Shown piece after piece: positions 27,933 through 40,849 of a DNA stretch of 64,000 nucleotides; position 1 is the first letter of the stretch; each line of letters opens with the position of its first letter. The notes under the pieces are model-generated. The model was not told the origin of the DNA, made no database searches, and was given only the letters and a program-made list of their open reading frames with translations. Source of the stretch: Brugia malayi (taxonomy: Eukaryota > Nematoda > Chromadorea > Rhabditida > Onchocercidae); assembly GCF_000002995.4 (NCBI RefSeq), contig NW_025062479.1, positions 7,679,721 to 7,743,720 of the forward strand. Direction: 5' to 3'. The position numbers were made by a program, and so were the translations under genes.

Positions 27933-29458
27933 ATGCACTTCGTTCATACATATTTCCTGCTCTTTTACTGCTTTATTGTACAGTTTGTTACAATAACAGT
28001 AGCAAGTGCTCATAATGACGAAGCATTGTATGCAATTTTTTATTTTGTAAACAAAAATATGAATTATAATTTAATCTATAGGCCTATTGTATCCAGCCTT
28101 GATAACATAAAAGGAATTACAAAATGAAAAAAATGGACAGCTTTAAACGCTCACGTCATATAAGTCAAGGGTATTCAAAATAACCGAAAAGGTGATATGA
28201 TACCTTCCCAAGCATAAAAATGGTCCGGAATAGTGCTCAGGTGTGACGGTGTAGCGTGGAAAGATATGGAAGATACGAAGTTGTGAATTCATTTGTTAAG
28301 TTTGCAAATCATAATCGACACACTATTGTCAGTATTTACTTTTCTCTAACAAAAGCATTGTTTCAGAGGAGAAAAACGTGCAATACGTAATGCTTTGGTA
28401 CGCTTCGATCGATCGGGCATAAGAAACGCCCTCGTCAGGTTATTTTCAACTAAATCATTGAAGAAATAGTAACTGATACTGTGTGAGAAGTAGTGTGAAC
28501 AAAGAGTCACATTAGAAATCACAGCTTTGAGAAAGGAAAGCTATTTGCCAAAAACAGAACAGGAGGAATCGAAGATTATTTAGCTAAGCTTTAAGGGAAG
28601 AAACACTAACACCTAACCATTTAACAAAAAAACAATGACTAGGAAATCATGCAGGATGCAAGTATGTGTATCTGCTTCCCAATCAAAGTTCGTGATGTTC
28701 GGATTGAACCATTTCCTCTGATTGAACAAGCAGACTTTAACTGCTTCTTGTAAGCAAGAGTTAGAAATCGTAATGAAGCTTCAAATCATACGCCTCTATC
28801 TTAGCATCAGTTCTTTTTCACGTGCATATCAGACTAAAATACTGAGGTCACACTTGATAAAAATAAAGAAGGATTATGTATTTTTGTCTTAACTCTACTT
28901 TAGGTTTGGAAAGCGGATGTCTGATATGTATTTCTTAGATGCAGAAAATAGACGAGCTACGGCTCTAAATCCGTCCGGTAAAGTTTCTTTTTGACATCTG
29001 ATGAAATAACTGTACTAGTTCATTACGTCTTTTACGATGTAAACTGCCGAAAATTATAATAAGTTGAGCTTTATGTAATGTCGATCTCTTCACTTTTATA
29101 ATATTGAAAATACTATGATGTTGATGATTTGGCATGAATAATAATTTCTGTCCAAATTCAGTACAGTTTCATCATTTTGAGCATTCGAATTATATATCAA
29201 AGATATTCTTTCAAAAATTTAATGACTACAGTGCGATGATGATTATTTGCGTTAGATTCACTTCGTAGTTGGAATCCAAACTGAATTTCCTATCCGACTA
29301 AGTCGAGTTGTGATATCCCGTAGATCATCCGAGTAAACAAATGTTTCAGTGCCCGTACTTTGTTGTGAATTTATTTAAAATTGTGTTGATTGCAATGTCT
29401 ATTTACAGCACATCTCCAAAAACATGGAGCAAATTCAATTTACCGAGATAGGCAGTGA
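27933..29458 (+). CDS. flp-11: FMRFamide-like neuropeptide precursor, FLP-11 type
   Basis: A secreted prohormone processed in neurons to RF-amide peptides. Four exons join in phase: 27933-28027, 28367-28438, 28904-28977, 29409-29458, giving 96 residues. Exon 1 encodes a signal peptide (MHFVHTYFLL, then a hydrophobic core ending VASA) followed by HNDEA. Exons 2-3 encode EKR, AIRNALVRF-D-R, SGIRNALVRFG-KR, then a spacer MSDMYFLDAENRR. The C. elegans flp-11 products known to me include AMRNALVRF-amide and a related longer MRNALVRF-amide, so the match is specific. The second copy has the amidation glycine and KR cleavage site. The first copy has Asp in place of that glycine. The third C. elegans peptide, ending PFVRF-amide, is not visible. 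The last exon was chosen by phase and its TTTACAG acceptor and ends SIYRDRQ. A second open frame shares that exon (ending LSITPVH, stop near 29560) but does not match the phase. AATAAA is at 29617-29622. Confidence 0.88.
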
Positions 29459-32400
29459 GCCCAGAGAGCGGTTTCTGACTGAATATACTTCGGAATATTC
29501 TGATCGCAATATTTCAGGAGAAAATTTTCTACCAACCTTATCAATTACTCCAGTTCATTAAGTGAAATTTGAAAAAAGTCAGCAAAAAGTCATGTTGCAC
29601 CTTAATAATCTGAAACAATAAAAAGAAGAATATTTCGCATGAAGATCTGATTGTTAATGAAATTTTTAAGTGGGCGTTGAAATTTTTACTAAGCCAGGTC
29701 GTTGTGTCACTTATTCGGTGAATCGCTGTAGCTCTGATGAATCATTACACTTTTAAATACTCTTTGTTCTGGAACTTATTAAGGGAATTGCACAGTTAAC
29801 ACCGTAAAGAAATGTTGAAGCATAAAACGATGCTTATTCAAAATTTTCACCAGTTTGTAATGATGTGAGGTTATTCGTCACATGTGTAATATATACTTAA
29901 GTAGAGATACAAAAGAAAATAGGCTCAGGAAAATTTTTTTGTTGCACCAAATGATTCTGAAGATGATAACATAGAACGGGATAATTTTAATGGAGAGCAC
30001 TCCAGTAAAAATAATCGTTAATTAGTAGAAATCAGGTAAGATAAAGTGAAAATGAATTTAAAAATTATTTACAAATAGAGGGCAACAGTATTCATATCGC
30101 AATTCTGTTACAGTGTAATTTCTTCAGCTTCTCTACTTAACCTTTTCCGCTTTTAAAATCATAATTGGAATTTTTAGCAGACACTATAGTTGTCATGGAA
30201 TGTATTGACTGCCAGATATTTTATTTTGCCTCAAACTTGGGTAATTAAACCAACAAATCAATATTATAACAAGGCGTAACGAATAGATAAAAGATAATTA
30301 TAAAACACTAAAATAATATCAAGAACCACCCCAAAACGTAGAATGAATTACCGTAGTGGAGGATGGTTAGAACTGAACTGACCAGATATCCGGCAGAGGA
30401 CATTTAAATGACGTGAAACAAAGGTTGCTAATAATGGGTTTTTTATTGTGTGAGAAAAAGGAATTAGCATAATAGCTTAAATGATTAATTACAAATGCGA
30501 AATTATTTAGTGAACGACTTATCAGACATCTGGCAAAAAGTATTAGAATTTGAATGTAATTTAAATGTATCGTTTTTTACGACAATAGTTATGAATACTG
30601 AAACCATAGAAATGAAAGAATTATTATTATTAGCAAATTCTAAATTGAATAAATAGCCTTGTCATAAAGTCGCAGAAATATAACTACTAACATGCACTTC
30701 TTTTCAGTTTTTTATCCCTTTGACTACAATGAAAATGCATTGTGGGCTAGCATTTTCACAGAGTTGAAGGAAACAGACATTATCATATTTTATTATAGAA
30801 CAATCAAAGGAGGAAAGGAATGATATATGTCCGAGATATTGAACAGTGCTCAGTCAACTCATAAGTATCTACCATTGAAGAGGTCGAGTTATTCTGCTTG
30901 ATTCTTGAAAATTGAACTTGAAAGACTTCTTCTAAAGCAGAAGCTCACAACCTTGGTGAAATAATTTGTCGGAATTACCCATAGCCTAGCAACGATTGGT
31001 TTTACTCATAAATAGCATGTGGTAACTCAGCAAATTTGAATTTGATGAAAGTGGGACAGTTCTGCCTGCACTATTGATGCATCCTAGATTTACTAATATC
31101 TGATTTTTTCCAGTGATTTTTTTTTTTTTTTTTTTGTTTTATGAAATATTTACTGAAATATTTACACTAAATTTCATCGCCCTATATTTGCGCTAGGTTT
31201 TTTTATTACCTACTTTATAATATTTATGGCATTGGTATTAATATCACTAATTAGGTTAGCAAGGAAAACATTTGAAATAAATTAAACAATATGTTTTTTC
31301 AGCATTGCACTGTCTTTAAAATCTAGCATGAATAAGTATGAAGCAAATTTGAAGACAGATAATTGAGAGGAATAGAAGATAATTCGTAATAAATAATTTG
31401 TTGCAAATCTAACTTGGACTGTCGTTAGAAAGTCAAATTGACGAATGATATCGACATGTTTGAGGATTTTCTGGGAAATGAAATAACCGTTTCCATTTCA
31501 GTTATAAATTATTAAATGGATGTGATTCAGTTTATTACTAGATTTGACTCGACATTATGCAATGTTTCTTGAAGTGTAAATATCTGGAAAAATAAATAAA
31601 GTTTTTTTCAAAACTTCCCCAAAAAATTATGAAAAGAATTTGTGGAATGTCAGTTTCAAATATATCGCTGATACTTACGTCGCGAACATAAACTTAATTT
31701 GACCACTGCCCATTAACGTTCACGTTCTCAGATGATCAGTACGCAAAACTGACCTGTCTCACCGATTAGGACATTTTCATTACTTTACAACTACACTTCC
31801 AAACCTTTATGCTTTGTTGGACTTTTTAAACTTGAAACTGTTTCTTAAAATTAAAATTCCCAACCGTTATGCAGAAAAAGAAAAAAGGAACAATTTGGGC
31901 CTGTATCGATTTACCATAAAGTCTTGCATTTTCCAGAGGGTATGCATTATTATTTGTAGTGTTTTTAGTCTAATTCAGAAAGTCTCATCTTTCTATTCTC
32001 CTTTCATAACATATTATCATCACTGCTATTAAATCAAGCAGTACGCATTCAGGTAACTGGCTGAAATGACATTCAGTATTTCTCATCAGTAGGCCTTAAA
32101 CATAAGACATGCTTAAGTCGTGACGTCCTCAACCTTTGGGTCAATGAAACTCCGCACGTAACCCTGCAAAGGCAACCGCGTAAACGCGCTCGTACACACC
32201 TACATACATAATGCATACATACATACATACACACACATGTACAGCATATTCGCTGCTCCCTGTGTATCGCTGATGTTTGCTCCTGCTGTGTATGTGTATG
32301 TATATAATATATATATACATATGTGTGTGTGTGTATGTGTATGTATGTAGTGCATGTATTTGTACGTTTATGTTTGTGTGTGTATCCTGTGTGCGCCTGG

Positions 32401-32637
32401 TCAGCGTGTTCTAACGTAGGTATGAATTGTGCGGATTCATATGCAATATTAGTAATAGTTTTTGCTAAATGTGAACTAATTGCGCCGTGTCTTCTGCCTT
32501 TTCTTCATTTCCTTAGATAGGTATTTTTGCTGATTTATTTCGGGTCTTACGATAGTGAAACATTTTTAGGCGCTGAAGTGAAAACAAATTAGCACGTAAA
32601 TGAAGGTTAGAAACAGCTAAGGAAGCATTCATCAAAT
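29459..32637. other. 3.2 kb intergenic stretch upstream of the lipid-transfer gene
   Basis: Starts with the probable flp-11 3' UTR. A TTTTCAG acceptor near 30709 is followed by a short open stretch (FYPFDYNENALWASIF and about 20 more residues, stop near 30822). It looks protein-like but joins to nothing and is within chance expectation. The right end (32130-32420) is richer in GC and carries microsatellites, which suits a promoter or 5' UTR region for the gene starting at 32638. Confidence 0.55.
32201..32354. repeat. Microsatellite cluster (CATA)n, then TG/TA-rich repeats
   Basis: CATA/CACA repeats at 32201-32238 and GTGTAT, TA and (GT)n runs at about 32286-32354. The two differ in strand bias: C/A-rich on the left, G/T-rich on the right. 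They lie 300-450 bp upstream of the first ATG of the ORP gene. Confidence 0.9.
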
Positions 32638-35600
32638 ATGGTCATGACAAATTTGACCCCAACGGAATCTTTGTTACATTTGGAGCAGAGGTCATCCAGT
32701 GTAATCAATGATAATGAGAATGCTGATGATCGGAAAATAAACTTGAAGGTTTCATTTTTCGGACTTGAGAATCAAGAAGTTGGGCTTACAATTCCTGTCT
32801 TGTCTTTTATATAGTACATATAGATTTCGTGATTTAAATGTATATATCAGAATTGATGCATTTATGTTTCGAAACACCTGTCATTTACAAGAAGGAACAA
32901 AACTTCCTCTTTGTAACAGCTGATATTGGTTTTAGTTGGTCTTCAGTTGGTCATATAGATAAATCAGGCAGTTCTGAAGGTCATCCAACAGTATATAAAA
33001 CGTTCGATAAAGATGATTACGGGGTATAAGATTAAAGATTTTAGCTTTAAATGTAGGGCTAGAAAATTGGACTGACTTGAATTTTTTAGAAACAAAAGCG
33101 AGAATATCGTGATGAGAAAAAACGAGTTACACGAGAGCTACTTACAGCTTTGCATGATCCGACAATTGTTGTTATGGCTGATTGGTTAAAAGTTCGTGGA
33201 ACTTTAAAAAAATGGAATCGCTATTTTTGTGTACTGAAGCCGGGTTTATTGCTCGTTTATAAAAGTAGCAAAGTCGATAAGGTGTTCCATTTATAATCAT
33301 TATTTATCAACCCCATTGACAAATAACTGAAAAAACGGGGAGTGTCTTTAACTCTAGTTTTCAAAAGGTACTTATCTAATATATGTTTCTTGCAAGAGAC
33401 AACATCAGTTTACATAACTCAGGGAATTTTAAAGTTTCTTTTTCTGTGATTTCTTGTGCATCAGATTTTGTTACTTTTGAAGTCGGGTCAATGGATTGGT
33501 ACAGTGCTGTTGAACAATTGTGAACTGATCGAAAGACCATCGAAAAAGGATGGATTTTGCTTCAAACTATTTCATCCAATGGATCAGAGTATATGGGCAA
33601 CCCGTGGGCCTTTGGGAGAAAGCCATGGTGCCGTTACAATTCAACCTTTACCGACTACTTATTTGATTTGTCGAGCATCATCGGCGCAGGTAATGGGTTA
33701 ACTGTTTTACGCTTGACATGTCTTGAACGTTATGATTTCACAGCTCTGGGTTAGTTCGATTTTTAATGCTGACTCATCCTTAATTGGGGTTCCAAAAGTT
33801 GGATGTCTTTGTCATTGATGAATCCTAAAATGGACGAATCGATTTTGTTGAGGAATGAAAATTTTATTTTAATACGGTTACTTTTGTGTTTAGGCAGGCG
33901 GCTGTTGGATGGATGCTTTGCATTTGACTCTCCGTTGCAGTGGTCTCTTAATAAGGACCATGTGCAAAGTAAGACTTTATTTTTTAAAATCTTCAAAGTG
34001 AGTATGGTCGGTATAAGAAAATATTGTAGTCCATTGTATATTTGCTGTCTAGCTATTCAATTTAATGTGCAAGTTTCGGAAATAATTCTGTTGAAGAGTA
34101 GTATCTTCTGTTGAAAATTTAGCTTTCTGGCTGTAATCAGAAAGGCGAAGAAGCAACCATCGATGAACAGAACATCTCTGACAACATTACATATAGTGAT
34201 ACTGTTGAAAGTTGTCGAGAATTTAACGAAGTTGAAGCGGAAAGACATTTTGATGGTTAATTTTGTGCTTTTGCTTTACTCATAATTGTTAGGTCCTGCT
34301 TTAAACATTAATCACATTTAGTCTTACGGCATCAAATTATGCAACTCTCAGTATGATGTATTTCAGTTGACTAAGCACTTTTCATTTCGTAATTTCATGT
34401 TTACTAAATTAATTGAGGTTTTTTATAAAGGCCTGAATGATGATATTGATCGGAAGACAGTATCAGACAGTGATGATGGCACTATTGATTATGAAGAAAG
34501 TTCCTACATCCAGTCAGATCCAGAACAGGTTTGCTTTCTAGCTGTCATTTCAACGTTATCATTTTCGGCGAAAATTTATAACTTGGATTTGAAATGATTC
34601 TGATTTGTAAAGGACAAAAACAAAAGATTCTATAAAAGGAGTTCAGAATCACTGTTGTTCAGGTGATTCTAACTCTGAGGCTTTATTTAGTTTGATCCAG
34701 CAGTACAAATCGAAGATCTTGCTGATGAAAACAAAAGTCTTATATGGAGTTTACTGAAACAACTAAGACCTGGAATGGACCTTTCAAAAGTTACCTTGCC
34801 AACATTCATTTTGGAGCCGCGTTCGTTCCTCGAAAAACTTGCAGATTTCTATTACCACTCATATGTTATTGCCGAGCAAGTTTTCTGACATCTTTTCATC
34901 AAAGATAACAAGATCTGCTGTCATAAAAAAAAGATAAGGTGGTCAGTAGCGCTTACTTCTTCCTTTTGCCTTATCTAATTTGTATAAAAAATTTCAAATA
35001 CTACAGTTTCTGATTTTTTTTTCTTTATTTCGTTCTTGCTTTCATTCTAGAGCCGCTGCTGAGGATGATCCTTTACAAAGGATGAAGATGATTGTGAAAT
35101 TTTATTTGAGCGGATTTTACAAGAAACCAAAAGGTTTGAAGAAACCATATAATCCGATATTAGGAGAAACATTTCGATGTAAGTGGGAACATCCCGACAA
35201 TTCGACATCATACTATGTTGCTGAACAGGTTACTTTTCCGATGTTAATAATTACACTTCTTGAATGCTTCTTTACAGAAATTTCTTGAACTGTAAATTCG
35301 AATCATTTTATACAGCTTTTTCTGATTTTACTGGTCCATATAGATGTTGATCGTCCACTAAATTTACTCATAAAACGTTAGCAATTGTCTGGACTCTTGG
35401 ACGATGACCTGTTGAATTTTTCAGAGATCAAATTTAATGCAAATGTTAAGCTAATCAAGATATAATTACGTTATTTATAGAAATCCATTACTGACTGAAA
35501 TGTTTCTGCGCTCTAGGTCTCTCATCATCCGCCAGTTTCGGCACTTTTTCTTACGAATCGAAAAGCAGGTTTTAATATATCGAGTACAATACTGGCAAAA

Positions 35601-38053
35601 AGTAAATATTACGGGAATAGTTTATCAGCCATGATGATTGGTGACGTACGAATAACGCTTTTGCAACGGGGTGAAACATATATTGCTACCCTTCCATATG
35701 CAAACTGTAAGGGTATCATGATTGGAACATTGTCAATGGAGTACGGTGGTCAAGTGAATCTCTTCTCATTTTTAATATATCAGCATGCTATTTTTAATCT
35801 GAATCCAGAATAAGAGTGATTAAAAGGTAGCATTTGAATTTATAAGCTTTTAAAAGAATGTTTCGAATTTTGAATGAAATTTTTTTAAATGGATTCATAA
35901 AACTGCCAATTATTTTTGTCAAAACATCATACAAAAAGAGCTCATTTAAGGTAAGAATAGAGTGCAATCGTACCGATTATGTATGCGAACTTGATTTCAA
36001 ATTAAAGCCATTCATTGGAGGAGCTGTGAATCTTATTACCGGAGATATCAAATGTAGGAAGGAATTGGTGGCACATATTGAAGGGGCTTGGGATGGCGAA
36101 ATTTATATAAGTGAAAAGGTAAGATTAATCTGCTGAAGACATCATATACTTCAAATCATTTAATCAAAAGAGAGATATGACTGTAAGTTGTAGCATCTTT
36201 AATGCTTTTGTGTCTTTAGGTTATTATACCGCTGTTAAAAGCATTTGAACTTTTGACGCAAGAACTGCTAAAGATAGAACAGAATCGTAACTAAGTTGCA
36301 ATATCACAGCGACCTGTAGCGGATATTAATAATGATATTGGCATGTTTATGTGAAATGAATAATTTTTCGCCATTTTTCTTGCAGGATATAAAGACACTT
36401 TTATGGTCAGCAACACCTGATGTAATTGCAAAACGGCTTAAACGTTACGAAGTTCTTTTGGAAGAGCAGGCTGAGTGGGAATCAAAGAAGTGTTTTTTTT
36501 TTTTTCTTCGTAGAAGTTTTTGGTCTTCGATTTGGTGATAAGGTTAATGAGGATTGCAATTATTAGTCTCCAATTAAGGTTATGGTTGAAAGTAAGTGAA
36601 GCGATAGCTCAAGATAATCAGAAAGCTGCAACAATAGAAAAAGGTAAATTAGAGGATGAACAACGCACTCGTGCTAAATCTGGAGTACACCACAAACCTA
36701 AATGGTTCAAACAGGATCTGCTATCGAAAAATTATGAATACATACATGCTGAGTTAGTAATTTTCTTATTCATTCAATTTTTTTTTGTAAGCTATATTAG
36801 TCTTGCTTTTTTAATATCGTGGTATGGCAGTATTTCCATGATTCCTAAGCATGTGATGTTGAACTACAACTGAAAAAATTAAAAGTTGATGTGAGCTAAT
36901 AATTAATTGCCAATGCGATGATGTCAAAATTTTTTGCAATTTGTTATGAAACGTAAGGATAATAATTTTAAAATTACACATTAATGCAACATTGATATTA
37001 AATTTGCAAAGACTTATGTTAACATTTTTTATAATGAGTTGTACCTGAAGCAAACGTTTGGAACTCGATATTGTTAAGTTTATGCTAGTAAACGTCTTAT
37101 TTCTTGCTAAACTTAATGCAGATCTTTTAAAAACATTTACTTCTTTTAAAAGCTTATAGTTATCAAGCATGGGATGAAAATGATGATATTCGTCAAATTG
37201 AACATGATTACGTGATACGAACAATTACTAAACATGGGACCAAAGAACGGACTGCTTCACCGCCGAGTTCAACTTCAGTCCATCAAGAACAGTCTGAAGA
37301 TTCTGATTCACCCGGAAGTATGAATCATTAAGTGCAGACTGAATAACTCTTCGAATCTTTGTAAATAAATAGTTTCTCAAAAGTAGTGGGAATTATCGGG
37401 AAAATTTCTGAAGCAAATGTCTCAAGTTCTTCGCGTCTTAATTTTCCATAATAAAAGCGCTCCTTTTCGAAGTCTTTTTGTTTAATTTACTACTTTTTTT
37501 TTTTGTTTAATTTGTATTCCACGAAAATTTTTCCATGTCCTAATTTTACAGATAAGCAGTATTGCGAAAAGAAAAAACAACTTAGTTCACGAGATTTCGA
37601 TCGCTTACAACAAATGCAGGTAAAGCCTTATTTTATTTGCTTTTTGACTCTTTTAACCGCTACACATTTAATTATTTAGGTTGTTGCTTCCATGCACCTA
37701 AACTTTTAAATCCTTAAAGGTCACAGTTTAATAAAAATTAGATTTTCTTTATCTAAATTTCTTTGAATGAGAAATGAAATTTGATGTTTATCTTTCTAAA
37801 AAAAAAATTATGGTAGTTCAGCATTTTTACGCCGTTGGTTCCATAATTTGTCCTTGTTGAAAATTTTTGACTAATATTTTTAAAGGACACTCTGGATCGT
37901 ACTATACAGTTCTTGCAACATCTGGAAACAAGCTTTGAGAAGAGAACTAGCGTGGCCGTAACACAACAACAACTAATTGTGATTATGATTTTTTTCGTAA
38001 TTCTTCATGCTGTCATTTTGCCTCTTTTTTTTGGGTCGTTACGTAATCTATAA
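32638..38053 (+). CDS. Oxysterol-binding-protein-related protein, ORP5/ORP8 type, with C-terminal membrane anchor
   Basis: A lipid-transfer protein that, in its vertebrate relatives ORP5 and ORP8, sits in the ER by a tail anchor, binds PI4P/PIP2 at the plasma membrane with its PH domain, and exchanges phosphatidylserine for PI4P. Fifteen phase-compatible exons: 32638-32748, 33090-33281, 33483-33689, 33894-33968, 34123-34255, 34431-34528, 34691-34875, 35051-35228, 35517-35753, 35951-36118, 36386-36489, 36579-36752, 37160-37317, 37552-37619, 37886-38053; 751 residues. The PH domain spans about 64-193 ([35 protein letters not shown]). An acidic linker follows. The ORD starts near 291 ([17 protein letters not shown]) and has [11 protein letters not shown] and the signature EQVSHHPP at 392-399. 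The membrane segment is about 726-745 ([20 protein letters not shown]). PH plus ORD plus tail anchor separates this type from other ORPs. Intron 7 of this model (after 34875) starts with GC. Confidence 0.93.
32838..33023 (+). CDS. Possible alternative first exon of the ORP gene
   Basis: This open stretch starts ATG ([17 protein letters not shown]) and ends KTFDKDDYG at a GTATAA donor at 33024, in phase 0, the same phase in which the common PH-domain exon at 33090 begins. The canonical first exon (32638-32748) also ends in phase 0 and fits straight onto 33090. The two cannot be joined to each other in frame through any acceptor I can find, which points to alternative starts, not successive exons. 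Its 3' part, from about [19 protein letters not shown], reads like real coding sequence. The 5' limit could also be an internal acceptor (32919, 32935 or 32946). Confidence 0.45.
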
Positions 38054-39007
38054 CTCCTGTGAGTATGTGGACCTTTGAACGTTTTTAATCATGAATAGTA
38101 TTAGTTCCCAATTTATAAAATTCATAAAAGTGTTTTTGATCATACAAATCATGTTAGTTGCTTGTTCATTAATCATATATCAATCTTTACATTGATATAA
38201 CTATTACAGCTGCATTATATATAAGGATAACTTCGTCTAATTTCTAAGTCATTTGTTTATTTATAGTCATTATTATATTATGGCTTCCTAAAATTTTCTG
38301 TTTCTGGAAATTTCCTTTGCTTTATTGGAATTTTAATACTGATGTATATTAAAAAGGATTTTGTTTTTGCCATTATCTGGACGAATGTTTCCAAAGTTGT
38401 TGATAAATTACTTTTCAACATCAGTTAAAGTGTTTCTCACTTCTGGTTGAGTTACTGTTTGTTCACGTAATGAAACAATGAATTCATTTTATCTTTCTAT
38501 TACATAATTCTTGTGCTATATGGAAGAATTATTCATAAATGAAAAATATGTTTACACATAACATTTCTAATGTAGTGTATTTGAAAATTCCCGCTTCATT
38601 CAATTTGATTGGAATTTGTAGTTTCCGACATCTTTCGCCCGATATTTATTATGCCGGTTGAGAGTGTCCGGAATAGGAGTTGTATTTGAGAGTTGCTCGC
38701 TGCTAGAATAAAGCGATACGGGAGCGCAGATCTATTTTCTTCTTCATATCTTGTTTGAAAGATATATGAGGAGAAAAATTAAATTGCTGATTATGTCTGG
38801 GAATTTCTGTCAACAAAATTGGTCTACTGCGGAAAGTTTTAATCTTCAGAATAAAAGTCCTGGCGAGCACGAAATATAGCTATTTCGTAAACTTTAAAAC
38901 TTACTAAGGGTTATTAGACTTTCTTAGACTATATGCGTTCAGTGCATTACGGACGCTTGCATACGTGAAAGCAAAAACTTGACAAACTTAATTCTTTTAA
39001 ACTTAAG

Positions 39008-39012
<5 letters not shown>

Positions 39013-39050
<38 letters not shown>
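39013..39050. repeat. (AT)19 dinucleotide microsatellite
   Basis: Nineteen uninterrupted AT units about 1 kb downstream of the ORP stop codon. Confidence 0.96.
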
Positions 39051-39053
<3 letters not shown>

Positions 39054-40772
39054 ATGAATTGGTAAGTGATGATTTCAAAAAATGATGAAAGTTAGAACTT
39101 TCATTAGAAGTTCCTGTTAACATCACCTTTTCCAAAAGTGACTCGATTATAAAAGGTACGCTGGCATAGTTCTTTGACATGCACTAAAAATAATTATTTG
39201 TTTCGTCTAAAAGATTGCGAACGAAAGCAGTTTTGTTAATGAATTAAGATTTCCCACTTTCATGGTTATTAGCAGTGTTACACTGTGAATCTTAGTAATT
39301 TTAATCGAGCTGAAGCGGCTAATGGATTTACCACGATTAACTAATGTTTCCGAATTCTGTCGTCGTAGTTCCAAAATCCACTTTATATAATAAGCAATAG
39401 ATGCCAATTAAAAGATTCGCTGTTTTATCTCCAAGTAAAAATTCTAATTCCAATTTGAAATTACTTTTAACAAGCAAATGCAGTGCAGTGATAGTAAATG
39501 CCCGGATCATTACAAAATCAGCTCATTTCGATATCGCGTTATGGAATAGCAATCCAAATCATTACCGTCCATTTCACTCTAATGTGTAGCATAAAAGTGA
39601 TAATTAATTAGCATAATCTTCTAGCTATCATTATGAAATGAAATTTTCAAGTCCTTCCGAACTGTTTCTCACAATACCACTAAAAACTTCATCTTTCGGT
39701 ACTAGGCTATTAGAATGCAAACTCAGATTATGTGAGGTCAGTCAAGTCAAACCTCTCTCCAATAACTTATGGTCACTTTCGGTCCACTTACTCCACATAT
39801 AATTTTATTGCAAACATACCTAGTATTCTTTCCATTACAGATGAGTGGGATAAGGAAAATTTTTATTAGTTGCTTACTGGTCATACCAGCAAACACTCTA
39901 AAAAACAATTTGTAGGAAATCTTAAAGAAACTCGCCAGTCAGATTAGGTTATAAGTAAAAATTCTGCTTATTTCGTTTTGTAATGGTATTAGTACGATTG
40001 TGCAAAATTATCTAATACACAATGATTTCACCGAAATGATAGATTTTAGCCCGAGAAGAAAGGAAAGATTGACTTAAACAACTCTCATTAAAAGAGTTAC
40101 TTCTATTTGGCGAACATATTTTGTTGAGAGTCATTTTTTTAATTAGTTGGAAATCCAGATTTCGAAAATGTCCAGCTGTAAATTAGAACCAAAAGCTTTC
40201 ATTAAGTCGAGTAGACTAAATCAATTATCAGCATTATGAAGAAGTAGGTCTTGGATCCTATTGGGTTAGTGAAAACAATTATAATAATTGGAGATAAAAT
40301 ATCACTTGTTTGTCATAAACAAGTTCTGAATAAGTTTGAACATTAAAGTCAACTTTTTGTTCAACAATTCAAATTTAAAACTAATGAGTTAGCCATATAA
40401 CATCAGAAAAAAAATTTTAAAAAATGAAAAAAAAAATTCTTTACTGTTACCAACTTCCTGATTAATTAGATTTATTTGGATCGAGCTTTTAATTCAGAGG
40501 ATTTAAGAGAGTACCTTATTTACGATATTGTTTTTTTTAATTGGCGAAGTAACAACTGCTGAACATGATCCTGTCAGCTATCAGATTTGCGTTACTTTTT
40601 TAAATCGCTACGAGACTCCTCAGATTTGATTCGCTGAACTAGTTAAATCGATCATTGATTTTTTTTTTCAAAAAAACCAGTACATCTTGGCCTTATACTT
40701 ACTCGTTTATATGTCGTTTTATTACTTCATTTGAAATTGAAGTTAGACCTAACACTTAAATCACATCGTTAT

Positions 40773-40849
40773 GTCCAACAATAAAATTTACTTTAAGCCA
40801 GCTTCAGTTTACTTTAAGTAAACTGAAGGTCCAATTCCTTTTGTTGGAC
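40773..40849. repeat. Nested inverted repeat, potential stem-loop
   Basis: Outer arms GTCCAACAA (40773-40781) and TTGTTGGAC (40841-40849) are exact reverse complements. They enclose a second, tighter hairpin: CTTCAGTTTACTT at 40802-40814 and its exact reverse complement at 40816-40828 with one base between. A GGTCCAA/TTGGACC pair overlaps the outer right side. Confidence 0.85.

Noticed and set aside
30710..30822. TTTTCAG followed by a 38-codon protein-like stretch.
   Set aside because: No partner exon and a length that occurs by chance; kept only as a remark on the intergenic stretch.
33803..34114. 103-codon plus-strand open frame.
   Set aside because: It covers two introns and, in the wrong frame, an exon of the ORP gene (33894-33968).
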